Below are positions 43,134 through 52,926 of a DNA stretch of 63,613 nt, piece after piece. How positions within the stretch are numbered: the first letter of the stretch is position 1; each line of letters begins with the position of its first letter. The notes beneath the pieces were generated by a model that made no database searches, was not told the DNA's origin, and saw only the letters and a program-made list of their open reading frames with translations. This DNA comes from Halomonas sp. KAO (lineage in GTDB: Bacteria > Pseudomonadota > Gammaproteobacteria > Pseudomonadales > Halomonadaceae): contig NZ_JADNRL010000019.1 of the NCBI RefSeq assembly GCF_015595025.1, forward strand, positions 357,354 through 420,966, given 5' to 3'. Position numbers and translations under genes: made by a program.

Positions 43134-44840
43134 ATGATGCTCGATAACCCTGCCGCCAAGTACCGCCCCTTCGTAGCCGTGGATCTGCCCGATCGCCAGT
43201 GGCCCAACCGCCGCATCGAGCAGCCGCCGATCTGGACCAGTGTCGATCTGCGTGATGGCAACCAGTCGTTGATCGATCCCATGGACCAGGAGCGCAAGCA
43301 GCGCCTCTTCGACCTGCTGGTGAAGGTCGGCTTCAAGGAGATCGAGGTGGGCTTCCCATCGGCCTCCCAGACCGACTACGACTTCGTGCGTTCGCTGATC
43401 GAGGAGAATCGCATCCCCGATGATGTCACCATCCAGGTGCTCACCCAGGCCCGCGACCATCTGATCGATCGCACCTTCGAGGCGCTCGAGGGGGTGAAGA
43501 GCGCCATCGTGCACGTCTACAACGCCACCGACCCGATGTTCCGGCGCGTGGTGTTCGGGGTCGACAAGCCCCAGTGCATCCAGATCGCCGTGGACGCCAC
43601 CACGCGCATCAAGCAGCGCATGGAGGAGGCGCCCGAGACCAACTGGACCTTCCAGTACTCCCCGGAGCTGTTCACCACCACCGAGATGGACTTCGCCAAG
43701 GAGATCGTCGAGGCGGTGATGGATACCTACGGTGCCTCTGCCGAGAAGCCGATGATCGTCAACCTGCCGGCCACGGTGGAGGTGGGCACCCCCAACAACT
43801 ACGCCGACCAGATCGAGTGGTTCTGCCGCAATATCAAGAACCGTGAGGCGCTGATCGTCAGCGTGCACCCGCATAACGACCGTGGCACCGGGGTGGCCGC
43901 CGCCGAGATGACCCTGATGGCCGGCGCCGATCGCGTGGAGGGCACCCTGTTCGGCAATGGCGAGCGTACCGGCAACGTCGACCTCGTGACCCTGGCGATG
44001 AACATGTACACCCAGGGGGTGCATCCGGGCCTCGACTTCTCCAATATCACCCCGATCATGCGGGAGGTGGAGTACTGCAACCAGCTGCCGGTCCATCCGC
44101 GTCACCCCTATGTGGGCGACCTGGTATTCACCGCCTTCTCCGGCTCCCACCAGGATGCCATCAAGAAGGGCATGGCCGAGCGTCGCGCCAATCCGGATGC
44201 CACCTGGGACGTTCCCTACCTGCCCATCGACCCGCTGGATGTGGGCCGCAGCTACGAGGCGGTGATCCGCGTCAACAGCCAGTCCGGCAAGGGCGGGGTC
44301 TCCTATCTGCTGGAGCAGGAGCACGGCATCGAGCTGCCGCGTCGTCTCTCCATCGAGTTCAGCCAGGTGGTGCAGGAGGTGGCCGATCGCACCGGCAAGG
44401 AGATCACCTCCCAGATGATCTACCAGGCCTTCTGCGATGAGTACCTCGAGCAGACCTCACCCTTCGGCCTGGTCAGCCACCGTCTCTCCTCGGAGCCCGA
44501 TAGCCCGACGGTCACCCTGGAGGCGACCATCGAGGAGCACGGCGAGCGCCGCACCATCCAGGGGCAGGGCAACGGGCCGTTGGCCGCCTTTATCCGGGCC
44601 ATGGCGGCCGCCGGTCACGATGTGGAGATCATCGACTATCACGAACACTCCCGTGGCCAGGGCTCCGATGCCGAGGCGATCGCGTATGTGGAGGTGCGCA
44701 TCGACGGGGAATCGGTCTTCGGCGTGGGCACCGACGAGAGCATCACCAGCGCCTCGATCAAGGGGGTGATGAGTGCCATCAACCGCAAGCTCTCCACCCA
44801 GGCGCCCGCGGCGAACGTCACCGCGGCCACCCTTGCGTGA
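43134..44840 (+). CDS. leuA: 2-isopropylmalate synthase LeuA (long form)
   Basis: First committed step of leucine synthesis: acetyl-CoA plus 2-ketoisovalerate to 2-isopropylmalate. The 568 residues have the catalytic barrel with [55 protein letters not shown] and [18 protein letters not shown]. The C-terminal LeuA dimer/allosteric domain follows ([38 protein letters not shown]), the site of leucine feedback. This is the long (type 2) form. GGAG lies 9 nt before the ATG. No leuBCD is adjacent. Confidence 0.95.
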   Translation: MMLDNPAAKYRPFVAVDLPDRQWPNRRIEQPPIWTSVDLRDGNQSLIDPMDQERKQRLFDLLVKVGFKEIEVGFPSASQTDYDFVRSLIEENRIPDDVTIQVLTQARDHLIDRTFEALEGVKSAIVHVYNATDPMFRRVVFGVDKPQCIQIAVDATTRIKQRMEEAPETNWTFQYSPELFTTTEMDFAKEIVEAVMDTYGASAEKPMIVNLPATVEVGTPNNYADQIEWFCRNIKNREALIVSVHPHNDRGTGVAAAEMTLMAGADRVEGTLFGNGERTGNVDLVTLAMNMYTQGVHPGLDFSNITPIMREVEYCNQLPVHPRHPYVGDLVFTAFSGSHQDAIKKGMAERRANPDATWDVPYLPIDPLDVGRSYEAVIRVNSQSGKGGVSYLLEQEHGIELPRRLSIEFSQVVQEVADRTGKEITSQMIYQAFCDEYLEQTSPFGLVSHRLSSEPDSPTVTLEATIEEHGERRTIQGQGNGPLAAFIRAMAAAGHDVEIIDYHEHSRGQGSDAEAIAYVEVRIDGESVFGVGTDESITSASIKGVMSAINRKLSTQAPAANVTAATLA

Positions 44841-44850
44841 AGGGCATCCT

Positions 44851-44941
44851 GTAGGAGCCCGACTCGTCGGGCGATTGGCGCCGCAGGCGCCCGGCGGTGA
44901 TAGCGGCTGCCGAGGACGCCCAATGAATTGGGCTCCTACAA
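44851..44941. repeat. Pair of REP-like palindromes between leuA and epmB
   Basis: A forward copy at 44851-44875 (arms CCCGA/TCGGG) and a reverse copy at 44918-44941 (CCCAATGAATTGGG core), separated by a GGCGCC-rich hairpin spacer. The two genes are convergent. The reverse copy supplies the stop codon of epmB (TAG of TAGGAGCCC on the minus strand, 44936-44938). Confidence 0.82.
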
Positions 44942-46045
44942 GGGTGTCTTGCTCCCTTCGCCGGGAATTTCCCTGACCAGCCCCGGCATCAGAAAGCCCG
45001 GCAGCACGTCCCTGAGGCCCGCGACCAGTTCGCGGGCCTCGTCGTCTGGTACGTCGAAGTGCGCGGCGCCGGCCACCGGGTCGAGCACATGCAGGTAGTA
45101 GGGCAGCACGCCGGCCTCGAAGAGACGCTCGGAGAGGGCAGCCAGTGCCTCGACCGAGTCATTCACCCCGCGCAGCAGCACGCTCTGGTTGAGCAGGGTC
45201 ACGCCGGCATCGCTCAGGCGGCGACAGGCGGCGATCACGGCCTCGTCGATCTCGTTGGCATGGTTGATATGCAGCACCACCACCCTCTGCAGGCGTGTGG
45301 CGCCGAGCCAGCCGAGCAGCTCGGCGTCGATGCGCTCGGGAATGACCACCGGCAGGCGGGTATGGATGCGCAGGCGCTTGAGGTGGGGAATGGCCTCCAG
45401 GCGCTCGATAAACCAGGCGAGACGACGGTCGCTGGTCGCCAGGGGGTCACCGCCGGAGAGGATCGCCTCGGTGATCGAGGAGTCATCACGCAGGGTGTCG
45501 AGGCTGGCCTCCCACTGTGCCATGGAGGGGGAATTCTCGGCATAGGGGAAGTGGCGCCTGAAACAGTAGCGGCAGTTGACCGCGCAGGCGGGGCTGGTGA
45601 TCAGCAGCACGCGGCCGTGATACTTGTGAATCAGCCCCTTGGCCGGGGTGTGGGCGGCCTCTTCCAGCGGGTCGGCGACATAGCCGGGGGTGGGGCGCGC
45701 CTCTTCGCCCAGCGGCAGCACCTGGCGCAGCAGGGGGTCGTCGGGGTCACCGGGGCGCATGCGTGCCAGGAAGGCCTCGGGCACGCGCACCTCGAAGAGC
45801 GCATGACCCGCCTCGGCACCGGGTAGCCAGCGCTCATCCAGCCCCAGGCGCCGGCAGAGCTCGCGCGGGTCACGGATGGCGCCAGACAGCTGCGCCTGCC
45901 AGGCGGGTGGAAGCGAAAGTGGCGACGCTTCTTCGCTCGAGGCTGGTCCGGCGACAGGCCCCGGCGCCTCTCGCTGTGAACGGTTCTGACTGCTCTCTTC
46001 GCTTTCGTCGTGGCGCTGCAAAGGGGCGGGGCTTCGGGTTATCAT
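44936..46045 (-). CDS. epmB: EF-P beta-lysylation protein EpmB (lysine 2,3-aminomutase family)
   Basis: Radical-SAM, PLP-dependent enzyme that converts L-alpha-lysine to (R)-beta-lysine for EF-P modification. The 369 residues carry the cluster motif CAVNCRYCFRRHFPY (CxxxCxxC), LSGGDPLATSDRRL and LHINHANEIDEAV, and NQSVLLRGVNDSVEAL. It has a Ser/Glu-rich N-terminal extension of about 45 residues. It is divergent from efp. The C-terminal stop is donated by a REP element, so the protein end may have been altered. Confidence 0.94.
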   Translation of the reverse strand: MITRSPAPLQRHDESEESSQNRSQREAPGPVAGPASSEEASPLSLPPAWQAQLSGAIRDPRELCRRLGLDERWLPGAEAGHALFEVRVPEAFLARMRPGDPDDPLLRQVLPLGEEARPTPGYVADPLEEAAHTPAKGLIHKYHGRVLLITSPACAVNCRYCFRRHFPYAENSPSMAQWEASLDTLRDDSSITEAILSGGDPLATSDRRLAWFIERLEAIPHLKRLRIHTRLPVVIPERIDAELLGWLGATRLQRVVVLHINHANEIDEAVIAACRRLSDAGVTLLNQSVLLRGVNDSVEALAALSERLFEAGVLPYYLHVLDPVAGAAHFDVPDDEARELVAGLRDVLPGFLMPGLVREIPGEGSKTPL

Positions 46046-46161
46046 GTGTTACACCAGTCAATGCGAACGAGGCGCTGACCGTTCTGGCCTGCCTCGTCGA
46101 AAATCGTTTCCCAGCGCGCCGCGGGGTCTCCGTGGGCGCGCTCGACCATGAGTGAGTGAAG

Positions 46162-46728
46162 ATGGCTAACTATTCTACCAACGAATTCAAGGGCGGTCTG
46201 AAGGTGATGCTGGACGGCGATCCCTGCTCGATCGTCGAGAACGAGTTCGTCAAGCCCGGCAAGGGGCAGGCATTCAACCGCGTCAAGCTGCGCAACCTGA
46301 TGACCGGCCGCGTCTGGGAGCGTACCTTCAAGTCCGGCGAGAGCCTGGAAGGCGCCGATGTCCTTGATCTGGACATGGAGTACCTCTATAACGATGGCGA
46401 GATGTGGTACTTCATGAAGACCGATGGCTCCTTCGAACAGTATCCGGTGGAGAAGAAGGCCCTGGGCGATACCGAGAAGTGGCTCAAGGAGCAGGTGGTC
46501 TACACCATCACGCTGTGGAACGACAACGCGATCAGCGTGACCCCGCCCAACTTCATCGAGCTCGAGGTCACCGAGACCGACCCCGGCCTCAAGGGCGACA
46601 CCGCCCAGGGCGGTTCCAAGCCGGCCACGCTCTCCTCCGGCGCCGTGGTGCGTGTGCCGCTGTTTATCAACGAGGGTGAGGTGCTGAAGGTGGATACGCG
46701 TAGCGGTGAGTACGTCAGCCGGGCTTGA
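46162..46728 (+). CDS. efp: Translation elongation factor P
   Basis: Rescues ribosomes stalled on polyproline. The 188 residues match the E. coli length. The modified Lys34 is visible in [16 protein letters not shown], and the loop resembles the beta-lysylated class. Domains II and III follow ([48 protein letters not shown]). The start is ATG 46162. A GTG two codons earlier is in frame. It is flanked by both lysylation genes, epmB divergent and epmA downstream. Confidence 0.97.
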   Translation: MANYSTNEFKGGLKVMLDGDPCSIVENEFVKPGKGQAFNRVKLRNLMTGRVWERTFKSGESLEGADVLDLDMEYLYNDGEMWYFMKTDGSFEQYPVEKKALGDTEKWLKEQVVYTITLWNDNAISVTPPNFIELEVTETDPGLKGDTAQGGSKPATLSSGAVVRVPLFINEGEVLKVDTRSGEYVSRA

Positions 46729-46760
46729 TCTCTCGACAACACGTCTGTTGACGACCTCCC

Positions 46761-46893
46761 GTAGGAGCGCGATTCATCGCGCGATTGGCGCCGAAGGCGA
46801 CCAGCTGCGGCCTCCGACAATCGCCCGACAAGTCGGGCTCCTACAACGGATGGGGTAACGACTTATCCGCAGGAGCCCGCCGTATCAGGCGAA
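46761..46893 (+). repeat. Three REP-like palindromes between efp and epmA
   Basis: Copies at 46761-46785 (forward, GCGCGA arms), 46819-46845 (reverse, GCCCGA arms) and 46868-46893 (forward, degraded to AGGAGCCCGCCGTATCAGGC). A GGCGCCGAAGGCGACC spacer lies between the first two, like the one in the leuA-epmB pair. Confidence 0.82.
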
Positions 46894-46918
46894 TCCCCCC
46901 TCCCTGGGTGTACTCACC

Positions 46919-47908
46919 ATGTCAGTTATCGATTGGCAGCCTACTGCCACTATGGCGACCCTGCGCGAGCGGGCTCGTCTGCTGGCCGAGGTGCGCGGCT
47001 TCTTCGCCGCGCGCGGTGTGCTCGAGGTGGAAACGCCGGTGCTGGGCCACGGCGGCAGCACCGACCTGCACCTGGCCTCGCTCTCGGCCGCGGCCACCAC
47101 GCCCGCTGGCCGCGAGCGCCTGTGGCTGCAGACCTCGCCGGAATTTCCCATGAAGCGGCTGCTGGCGGCGGGGGCGGGGCCGATCTTCCAGCTGGCACGC
47201 TGTTTTCGTGATGGCGAGGTCGGGCGGCGCCATAACCTCGAGTTCACCATGCTGGAGTGGTATCGCCCCGGCATGTCCCTCGAAGGGCTGATCGAGGAGA
47301 CCGCGGAGCTGGTGAGGTGCGTGCTGGGACGAGGATCTGGGGATAACCCGGGCCCGCTGCGTCGACGCCGCTACCGCGAGCTGTTTCGTGAGTACCTCGC
47401 CATCGACCCCTTTCGTGTGGCGCTGGCCGAGCTGCGCCGCCTGGCCGAGGATAGGGGCGGGCTCGAGATGACTGATGCCAGCCGCGATGACTGCCTGGAC
47501 CTGTTGATCAGCCTCGAGATCGAGCCGCATCTTGGGCGGGGCGCCATCGATGTGGTGGTGGACTATCCGGCCAGCCAGGCGGCCCTGGCGCGGCGTCACC
47601 GCGACCCGGAGGATGGCGAGTGGGTGGCCTCGCGCTTCGAGCTCTATCTCGAGGGGCTGGAGCTGGCCAACGGCTACGATGAGCTGACCGATGGTGAGGA
47701 GCAGGCGGCGCGCTTTGCCGAGGACAACGCCGCCCGGCGGGCGGCGGGGTTGCCCGAGGTCACGGTCGATCGGCGGCTGTTGGCGGCGCTGAAGCACGGC
47801 ATGCCCGAGGGAAGCGGTGTTGCGCTCGGCATCGACCGGCTGATTCAGCTGGCGCTGGGCAAGGAGAGCGTGGCGGAGGTCATGGCCTTCGCCACGCCGC
47901 GCTGTTAG
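46919..47908 (+). CDS. epmA: EF-P lysine ligase EpmA (GenX/PoxA)
   Basis: Class II lysyl-tRNA-synthetase-like enzyme that attaches beta-lysine to Lys34 of EF-P. The 329 residues lack the anticodon-binding domain and hold VLEVETPVLGHGGSTDLHLA, motif 2 LARCFRDGEVGRRHNLEFTM, LEWYRPGMSLEGL and motif 3 GSGVALGIDRLIQLALG. The start ATG follows a weak GTGTACTCACC site. With epmB and efp it forms a complete core modification unit. The hydroxylase gene epmC is not here. Confidence 0.95.
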   Translation: MSVIDWQPTATMATLRERARLLAEVRGFFAARGVLEVETPVLGHGGSTDLHLASLSAAATTPAGRERLWLQTSPEFPMKRLLAAGAGPIFQLARCFRDGEVGRRHNLEFTMLEWYRPGMSLEGLIEETAELVRCVLGRGSGDNPGPLRRRRYRELFREYLAIDPFRVALAELRRLAEDRGGLEMTDASRDDCLDLLISLEIEPHLGRGAIDVVVDYPASQAALARRHRDPEDGEWVASRFELYLEGLELANGYDELTDGEEQAARFAEDNAARRAAGLPEVTVDRRLLAALKHGMPEGSGVALGIDRLIQLALGKESVAEVMAFATPRC

Positions 47909-47930
47909 AAGTGCGAGGACAGGGCGCCGG

Positions 47931-48111
47931 GGGTAAGTCGAAGCGGAGGTCCTATGCCATGGGTGAGAAGCACAGCTTCGAACGGGCTGGCCATGGATGG
48001 CCAGCACCGGTCCTGCAAGCGGAGCAGGATGCGAGAGCGAAGCAGGGCATCGGTAGCGCCCAGGGAGGGATTCACAGCGCCTCCGCGAAGACTTAACGCC
48101 GGGAAAGCCCT
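47931..48111. repeat. Long structured repeat, family II, copy 1
   Basis: About 180 bp between the convergent epmA and psd genes. Its ends are inverted copies (AGGGCGCCGGGGGTAAGTC and, reading back, GACTTAACGCCGGGAAAGCC). Inside are GGAGGTCCTATGCC, several GAAGC/AGCA blocks with a short ACCGGTCCTGCAAGCGGAGC stretch, and the block GGTAGCGCCCAGGGAGGGAT then TCACAGCGCCTCC that is shared with copy 2. No coding sequence is seen. The middle portion (about 47965-48045) is absent from copy 2. Confidence 0.7.
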
Positions 48112-48115
48112 GATA

Positions 48116-48958
48116 CTAGTGATTCAGCTCACCCAGCGAGTCTCCCATCTGCACCTTGGCGCCAGGGTCGAGCCTGTCGGCGAAGGCCACCGGTTCGGCG
48201 AAGGTCATCACCACCGTGGAGCCAAGCTTGAAACGGCCCATCTCCTGCCCCTTCTCCAGACGCACTGGGGTATCGAAGCGAATGCGCTGTACTGCGCCAT
48301 GAGGCAGGGGCGTGATCTGGCCGGCCCATACGGTTTCGATGGCGGCGACGATCATCGCGCCCACCAGCACCATGGCCATGGGGCCGTGTTCGGTATCGAA
48401 GTGGCACACCAGGCGTTCGTTGCGGGCGAAAAGGCCCGGCACATGCTCGGTGGTGGCAGCGTTGACCGAGAATAGCCGGCCCGGCACGTAGACCATCTCG
48501 GTCAGGGTGCCGGAAAGTGGCATATGCACCCGGTGATAGTCGCTGGGTGACAGGTAAATGGTGGCGAAGCTGCCGCCGAGATAGCGGGTCGCGGCCTCGG
48601 TGTCGCCGCCCAGCAGCGCCTCGGCCGAGAAGCGATGCCCCTTGGCCTGCAGCAGCTGGCCCGCCTCGATGGCCCCGAACTGCGATAGCCGGCCGTCGGC
48701 TGGGCTGGCCACGCCCTCGCCGATGGGCCGTGCGTCGTCCTTCAGCGCCCGGGTGAAGAAGTCGTTGAAGGTGGCATAGGCGGTCGGGTCGGGCTCGGCG
48801 GCCTCGGCCATGTCCACCCCGAAGCGGCGGATAAAGGCACGCACCAGGGTGTTCCTGAGCGTGGGCTGGCGACATTCGGCCAGCCGGCCCACCAGCCGCG
48901 AGAGCAGGTGGTGGGGCACGGGGTACTGGATCAGGGCAAATAGCTTGGCTAGGGACAC
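48116..48958 (-). CDS. psd: Phosphatidylserine decarboxylase Psd
   Basis: Makes phosphatidylethanolamine at the inner membrane. The 280-residue proenzyme has [19 protein letters not shown], the [11 protein letters not shown] block, [18 protein letters not shown], and the self-cleavage site FKLGSTVVM, where the Ser of LGST becomes the pyruvoyl group. The start is GTG at 48958 with a weak ribosome site. In Pseudomonas psd lies in the same rsgA/orn region. Confidence 0.95.
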   Translation of the reverse strand: MSLAKLFALIQYPVPHHLLSRLVGRLAECRQPTLRNTLVRAFIRRFGVDMAEAAEPDPTAYATFNDFFTRALKDDARPIGEGVASPADGRLSQFGAIEAGQLLQAKGHRFSAEALLGGDTEAATRYLGGSFATIYLSPSDYHRVHMPLSGTLTEMVYVPGRLFSVNAATTEHVPGLFARNERLVCHFDTEHGPMAMVLVGAMIVAAIETVWAGQITPLPHGAVQRIRFDTPVRLEKGQEMGRFKLGSTVVMTFAEPVAFADRLDPGAKVQMGDSLGELNH

Positions 48959-49020
48959 TATGTGAGGATTCTCGTGGTTGGGAGATATACGTTTGGAGCT
49001 GGAAGAGCGCCGTTTCGCTG

Positions 49021-49047
49021 CTCCCTCGGGGTCTGATCCCGAGGGAG
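49021..49047 (-). terminator. Hairpin after the rhodanese gene, candidate terminator
   Basis: A perfect 10-bp inverted repeat (CTCCCTCGGG / CCCGAGGGAG) with a 7-nt loop. It lies 26 bp beyond the stop of the sulfurtransferase gene on the minus strand and before psd. No T run is present. Confidence 0.55.
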
Positions 49048-49072
49048 GCTACCGTTACCCCAGGGGGCCGGC

Positions 49073-49903
49073 CTACTTCTCGATGGGGCTATCGTCGCGA
49101 TTGCCCCACTCCTTCCAGGAGCCGGCATAGGCGCGGATTCGGTCGAAGCCCAGTGCCCTGCCCACCAGCCAGGTGAAGCCGCTGCGGTGGTGGCTCTGGC
49201 AGTGGGTGGCCACCTCCATGTCCGGGGTCAGGCCCAGGGCCTCGAGCTCGGTGATCAGCTCGGCATAGTCGCGCAGTCGCAGGCCGCGTTCGGGGTCCAT
49301 GGCCTGGGTCCACTCCAGGTTGACCGCTCTGGGGATATGGCCGAGATGCTTGTTGTCACCCTTCTCGCCGCGGTACTCCGCGGGTGAGCGGGCATCCCAT
49401 ACCGCGAATCCCTTCTCGCCGAGGCGCTCGGCGATCTCGTCGCGCTCGATCAGCACCTCGGGGGTGAGGAGCACAGCCTCATAATCGCTGGGCGTGGGGG
49501 CGCTGGCCTCGGTGGCGAGCGGCTGGCCCGCGGCACGCCAGGCATGAATGCCGCCGTTGAGGTAGGAGTAGCGAGTATGGCCGATCAGTTCCAGGGTCCA
49601 CAGCAGCCGGCCCGCCCAGCCGCCGCCTTCGTCATCATAGGCCACCACATGGGTATCACGCGTCAGGCCGAGGTCACTGAACAGTGCCGAGAGCTGCTCG
49701 ACACTGGGCTCGCGGTTCGGGACCTCGCCGTCGCCGCGCATCAGCCGAGCCTTGTCGAGGAACACGGCACCGGGGACATGACCCTCGGTATAGCTGTCGC
49801 CACGCATGGGCACGTCGATGATCAGCAGCGACGGGTCATCCAGGTGCTCGGCGAGTTGCTCCGGTTCGACGATCAGCGGTAGCAGGTTGGCTTCTGAACT
49901 CAT
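49073..49903 (-). CDS. Two-domain thiosulfate sulfurtransferase (rhodanese)
   Basis: A 276-residue protein with two rhodanese domains. The N-terminal one (about 8-130; SYTEGHVPGAVFLDK) is inactive. The C-terminal one (about 150-272) carries catalytic Cys in ATHCQSHHRSGFTW, the loop type of Azotobacter RhdA and Pseudomonas thiosulfate sulfurtransferases. It moves sulfane sulfur from thiosulfate to cyanide or other thiophiles, but the natural acceptor is unknown. It begins 27 nt after the rsgA stop and runs the same way, so it is likely co-transcribed with rsgA. Confidence 0.92.
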   Translation of the reverse strand: MSSEANLLPLIVEPEQLAEHLDDPSLLIIDVPMRGDSYTEGHVPGAVFLDKARLMRGDGEVPNREPSVEQLSALFSDLGLTRDTHVVAYDDEGGGWAGRLLWTLELIGHTRYSYLNGGIHAWRAAGQPLATEASAPTPSDYEAVLLTPEVLIERDEIAERLGEKGFAVWDARSPAEYRGEKGDNKHLGHIPRAVNLEWTQAMDPERGLRLRDYAELITELEALGLTPDMEVATHCQSHHRSGFTWLVGRALGFDRIRAYAGSWKEWGNRDDSPIEK

Positions 49904-49930
49904 GGGACTCTCCTTCTATGACAGGTCCAC

Positions 49931-50965
49931 TCAGCTCACTTCCAGGGAATCGAGGATGCGCCGGTAGCTGGCGAATCGCTCGGGATGGATCTCTTCACGC
50001 TCCACCGCGGCGAGCAGGGCACAGCCCGGCTCCTGGCGGTGGCGGCAGTCGCGAAAGCGACACTGGCCGAGATAGGGGCGAAACTCGATGAAACCCTCGG
50101 TGACCTGCCGTTCGGTCAGGTGGCCGAGGCCGAACTCGCGAATCCCCGGGGAGTCGATCAGCTCGGCCCCCTCGGCGCGGGGCAGCCGGTAGAGCCGCGC
50201 GGTGGTGGTGGTATGGGTGCCCTTGCGAGAATCCTTCGACAGGTCACCGATACGCAGCCCCTCGTCGGGGAGCAGGCGGTCGATCAGTGACGACTTGCCC
50301 ACACCGCTCTGCCCCACGAACACCGAGGTGCGGCCGGCCAGCCGCGACAGCAGGCTCGCCAGGCCATCCTCGCGGGCGGTGGTGGTGGCCACCACCGGAT
50401 AGCCGAGTGCCGCGTAGCGCTGCAGCAGTGCCATCAGCTCGCCGCCGCCGTCGGGTAGCAGGTCAACCTTGTTGAGCACCAGCACGGGGGGGATGCCGGT
50501 GGCCTCGGCGGCCACCAGGTAGCGGTCGATCAGATTGGGGTGGGGCTCGGGCTCCACCGCGAAGACGACCAGGATCTGGTCGATATTGGCCGCCACCGGC
50601 TTGAGCTGGCCCCGGGCGTCGGGGCGCTCCAGCACGTTGTCGCGCTCGCCGCGGGCGACCACCACCCCCTCCACGATGCGCCCCTCGGTATCCGTTCTGC
50701 CGCGCCAGATCACCCGGTCGCCGGTGACCAGGCCATCGAGGTTGGCGCGCAGATGGCAGCGTATCGATGCGTCGTCGGCGTCCGGCCGCACGTCCAGGGT
50801 GCGGCCGAAGTGGGCCATCACCCGTCCCGGCTGCTCGGCGCCGTAGTCGCCGGCGGTGAGCAGCGCCTCTTCCTGGACATCGTGGCGGGTGGCGCGCGCG
50901 GCGCGCTCGGCCTGTATCTTCTCGATACGCCAGCGTTGCTGGCGACTCAGCTTGCGTTTGCTCAT
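49931..50965 (-). CDS. rsgA: Ribosome small-subunit GTPase RsgA
   Basis: Circularly permuted GTPase acting late in 30S maturation. The 344 residues have an N-terminal OB fold, then G4 (LVLNKVDLLPD), G1 (GQSGVGKSSLIDRLLPD) and G3 (DSPGIREFGLGHL) in permuted order, and a C-terminal zinc finger (CRFRDCRHRQEPGCAL). A basic N-terminus (MSKRKLSRQQRWRIEKIQ) contacts RNA. It is divergent from orn, 97 bp apart. Confidence 0.96.
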   Translation of the reverse strand: MSKRKLSRQQRWRIEKIQAERAARATRHDVQEEALLTAGDYGAEQPGRVMAHFGRTLDVRPDADDASIRCHLRANLDGLVTGDRVIWRGRTDTEGRIVEGVVVARGERDNVLERPDARGQLKPVAANIDQILVVFAVEPEPHPNLIDRYLVAAEATGIPPVLVLNKVDLLPDGGGELMALLQRYAALGYPVVATTTAREDGLASLLSRLAGRTSVFVGQSGVGKSSLIDRLLPDEGLRIGDLSKDSRKGTHTTTTARLYRLPRAEGAELIDSPGIREFGLGHLTERQVTEGFIEFRPYLGQCRFRDCRHRQEPGCALLAAVEREEIHPERFASYRRILDSLEVS

Positions 50966-51062
50966 GGGGCCCTGATGCTCGGTACAATGATGGCATTGTA
51001 CTCATCCATGACGCCGGCTGTCGCGAGGTTGCGAGTCGGCCCCCGCAGGAGAAGATGTTTCC

Positions 51063-51668
51063 ATGAGCACGAACGCGTCAGTGCAAGACGACAAGCAGAA
51101 CTCCCGTAGCCAGCGTCTGGTCTGGATCGACCTGGAGATGACCGGCCTCGACCCGAACAGGGAGCGGATCATCGAGGTGGCCACCCTGGTCACCGATGCC
51201 GAGCTAAACGTTGTCGCCGAAGGGCCGGTGATCGCGGTCAAGCAGCCGGATAGCCTGCTCGAGGGGATGGATGCGTGGTGTACCCGAACCCACGGCGAGT
51301 CGGGGCTGACCGCGCGCGTGCAGGCGAGCGAGGTGGATACCGCCGAGGCCGAGCGGCGCACCCTGGCGTTCCTGCAGGAGCATGTCGAGCCCGGCAGCTC
51401 GCCGATGTGTGGCAACAGCATCCACCAGGACCGTCGCTTCCTTGAGCGTGAGATGCCCGAGCTGCTGGCCTTCTTCCACTACCGCAACCTCGACGTCTCC
51501 ACCCTCAAGGAGCTGGCCAAGCGCTGGAACCCCGGCGCCCTGGCGGGCTTCAGCAAGCGCAACGTGCACCTGGCCATGGATGACATCAAGGAGTCCATCG
51601 CCGAGCTTGCCCACTATCGCAATACTTTTCTGCGCCTGCCGGGGAAGCAGGGCGACGAGGAGGAGTAG
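51063..51668 (+). CDS. orn: Oligoribonuclease Orn
   Basis: Essential 3'-5' exonuclease that degrades di- to pentanucleotides, including pGpG from c-di-GMP turnover. The 201 residues show the DEDDh motifs [39 protein letters not shown], and [14 protein letters not shown]. The N-terminus is about 15 residues longer than in E. coli ([18 protein letters not shown]). AGGAG lies 12 nt upstream. Confidence 0.96.
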   Translation: MSTNASVQDDKQNSRSQRLVWIDLEMTGLDPNRERIIEVATLVTDAELNVVAEGPVIAVKQPDSLLEGMDAWCTRTHGESGLTARVQASEVDTAEAERRTLAFLQEHVEPGSSPMCGNSIHQDRRFLEREMPELLAFFHYRNLDVSTLKELAKRWNPGALAGFSKRNVHLAMDDIKESIAELAHYRNTFLRLPGKQGDEEE

Positions 51669-51696
51669 GCCGGGCACCGCCCGGAGCTTACGGCTT

Positions 51697-52800
51697 TTAG
51701 CTGGCGGCAATCAGTTCCCGGCGTTTTTCCCCCTGGCGGGCGAGGGCCCAGCGCACATGCTCGCGGACGAGGTCGGAGGGGTAGGGCAGGCGTGCTCTCA
51801 GCGCCGCCTCGATGGCCTCGCTCCAGGGGGCGTTACCCAGCCCCACGGCGAGGTTACGCAGCCAGCGCTCGTAGCCGATGCGGCGGATCGGGCTGCCGGC
51901 GGTCTTCTCCAGAAATTCCTCTTCGCCCCAGGTAAATAGCGAGAGCAGGCTGGCGCGGTCGAGGTCGTGGCGCGGCGAGAAGTCCCTCTCGGCGGTGGGC
52001 GTGGTAAAGCGCGTGAAGGGACAGACCAGCTGGCAGTCGTCACAGCCGAACACCCGGTTGCCCATCGCCTCGCGATAGTGCTCGGGAATCGCACCGAACA
52101 GCTCGATGGTCAGGTAGGAGATGCAGGCCCGGGCGTCGACCACCCGATCCTCGACGATGGCGCCGGTGGGGCAGGCGGTGCGGCAGGCGCTGCAGCTGCC
52201 GCAGTGCTCGCCGGCAAAGGGCTCATCCGCCGGCAGCGGCAGGTCGGTATACAGCTCACCCAGAAAGAACAGCGAGCCGGCCTGTGGATTGATCATCATG
52301 GCATTCTTGCCCACCCAGCCGAGACCCGCCTTGCGCGCCAGTGCCCGCTCCATGACCGGCGCCGAGTCGACGAAGGCACGGTAGCCGAAGGGGCCCACCT
52401 CGGCCTCGATCCACTTGGCCAGGGTCGCTAGGCGCTTGCGCATCAGCTTGTGATAGTCACGGCCGGTGGCGTAGCGCGACACATAGGCCGTCTGCGGACT
52501 CGCCAGGGTGGTCAGGGTCTCGACCTCGGCGGGCAGATAGTCCAGCCGCACACTGATCACTCGCACGGTGCCGGGCACCAGCTCGTCGGGGCGCGTGCGC
52601 TTGGTGCCATGCTTGGCCATGAAGCCCATCTCGCCATGCCGGCCAGCCGCCAGCCAGCGCTCCAGACGCGCCTCATCCTCGCTGAGGTCGATATCGGTAA
52701 TGCCAAGCTGCTGGAAGCCGAGCTCGCTCCCCCAGGCCTTGATACGCTGGGCCAGGGCGTGCGGGTCGGGGGCGTCGTCGTGGAGAGACGAGGAGGACAT
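51697..52800 (-). CDS. queG: Epoxyqueuosine reductase QueG
   Basis: Cobalamin-dependent enzyme for the last step of queuosine synthesis in tRNA. The 367 residues include RLDYLPAEVE, YATGRDYHKLMRKRLATLA and two [4Fe-4S] motifs (CGSCSACRTACPTGAI; GCDDCQLVCPFTR) and a C-terminal HEAT-like segment. The gene is convergent with orn (28-nt gap) and divergent from nnr. Confidence 0.95.
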   Translation of the reverse strand: MSSSSLHDDAPDPHALAQRIKAWGSELGFQQLGITDIDLSEDEARLERWLAAGRHGEMGFMAKHGTKRTRPDELVPGTVRVISVRLDYLPAEVETLTTLASPQTAYVSRYATGRDYHKLMRKRLATLAKWIEAEVGPFGYRAFVDSAPVMERALARKAGLGWVGKNAMMINPQAGSLFFLGELYTDLPLPADEPFAGEHCGSCSACRTACPTGAIVEDRVVDARACISYLTIELFGAIPEHYREAMGNRVFGCDDCQLVCPFTRFTTPTAERDFSPRHDLDRASLLSLFTWGEEEFLEKTAGSPIRRIGYERWLRNLAVGLGNAPWSEAIEAALRARLPYPSDLVREHVRWALARQGEKRRELIAAS

Positions 52801-52926
52801 GATCGCGAAAACACCGTGCAGGGGGCCTGCGCCACTTGGCGCGGGCCGCGAAGGCTTTACACTGTTCGATAAGGTCGTCTATCGAACCACTGCCATGATA
52901 AAGCATTGCCACCGGGGAGACACCGC

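Noticed and set aside
47931..48111. Small gene between epmA and psd
   Set aside because: Short frames exist, but the region is collinear with another intergenic copy of the same repeat and contains inverted ends.
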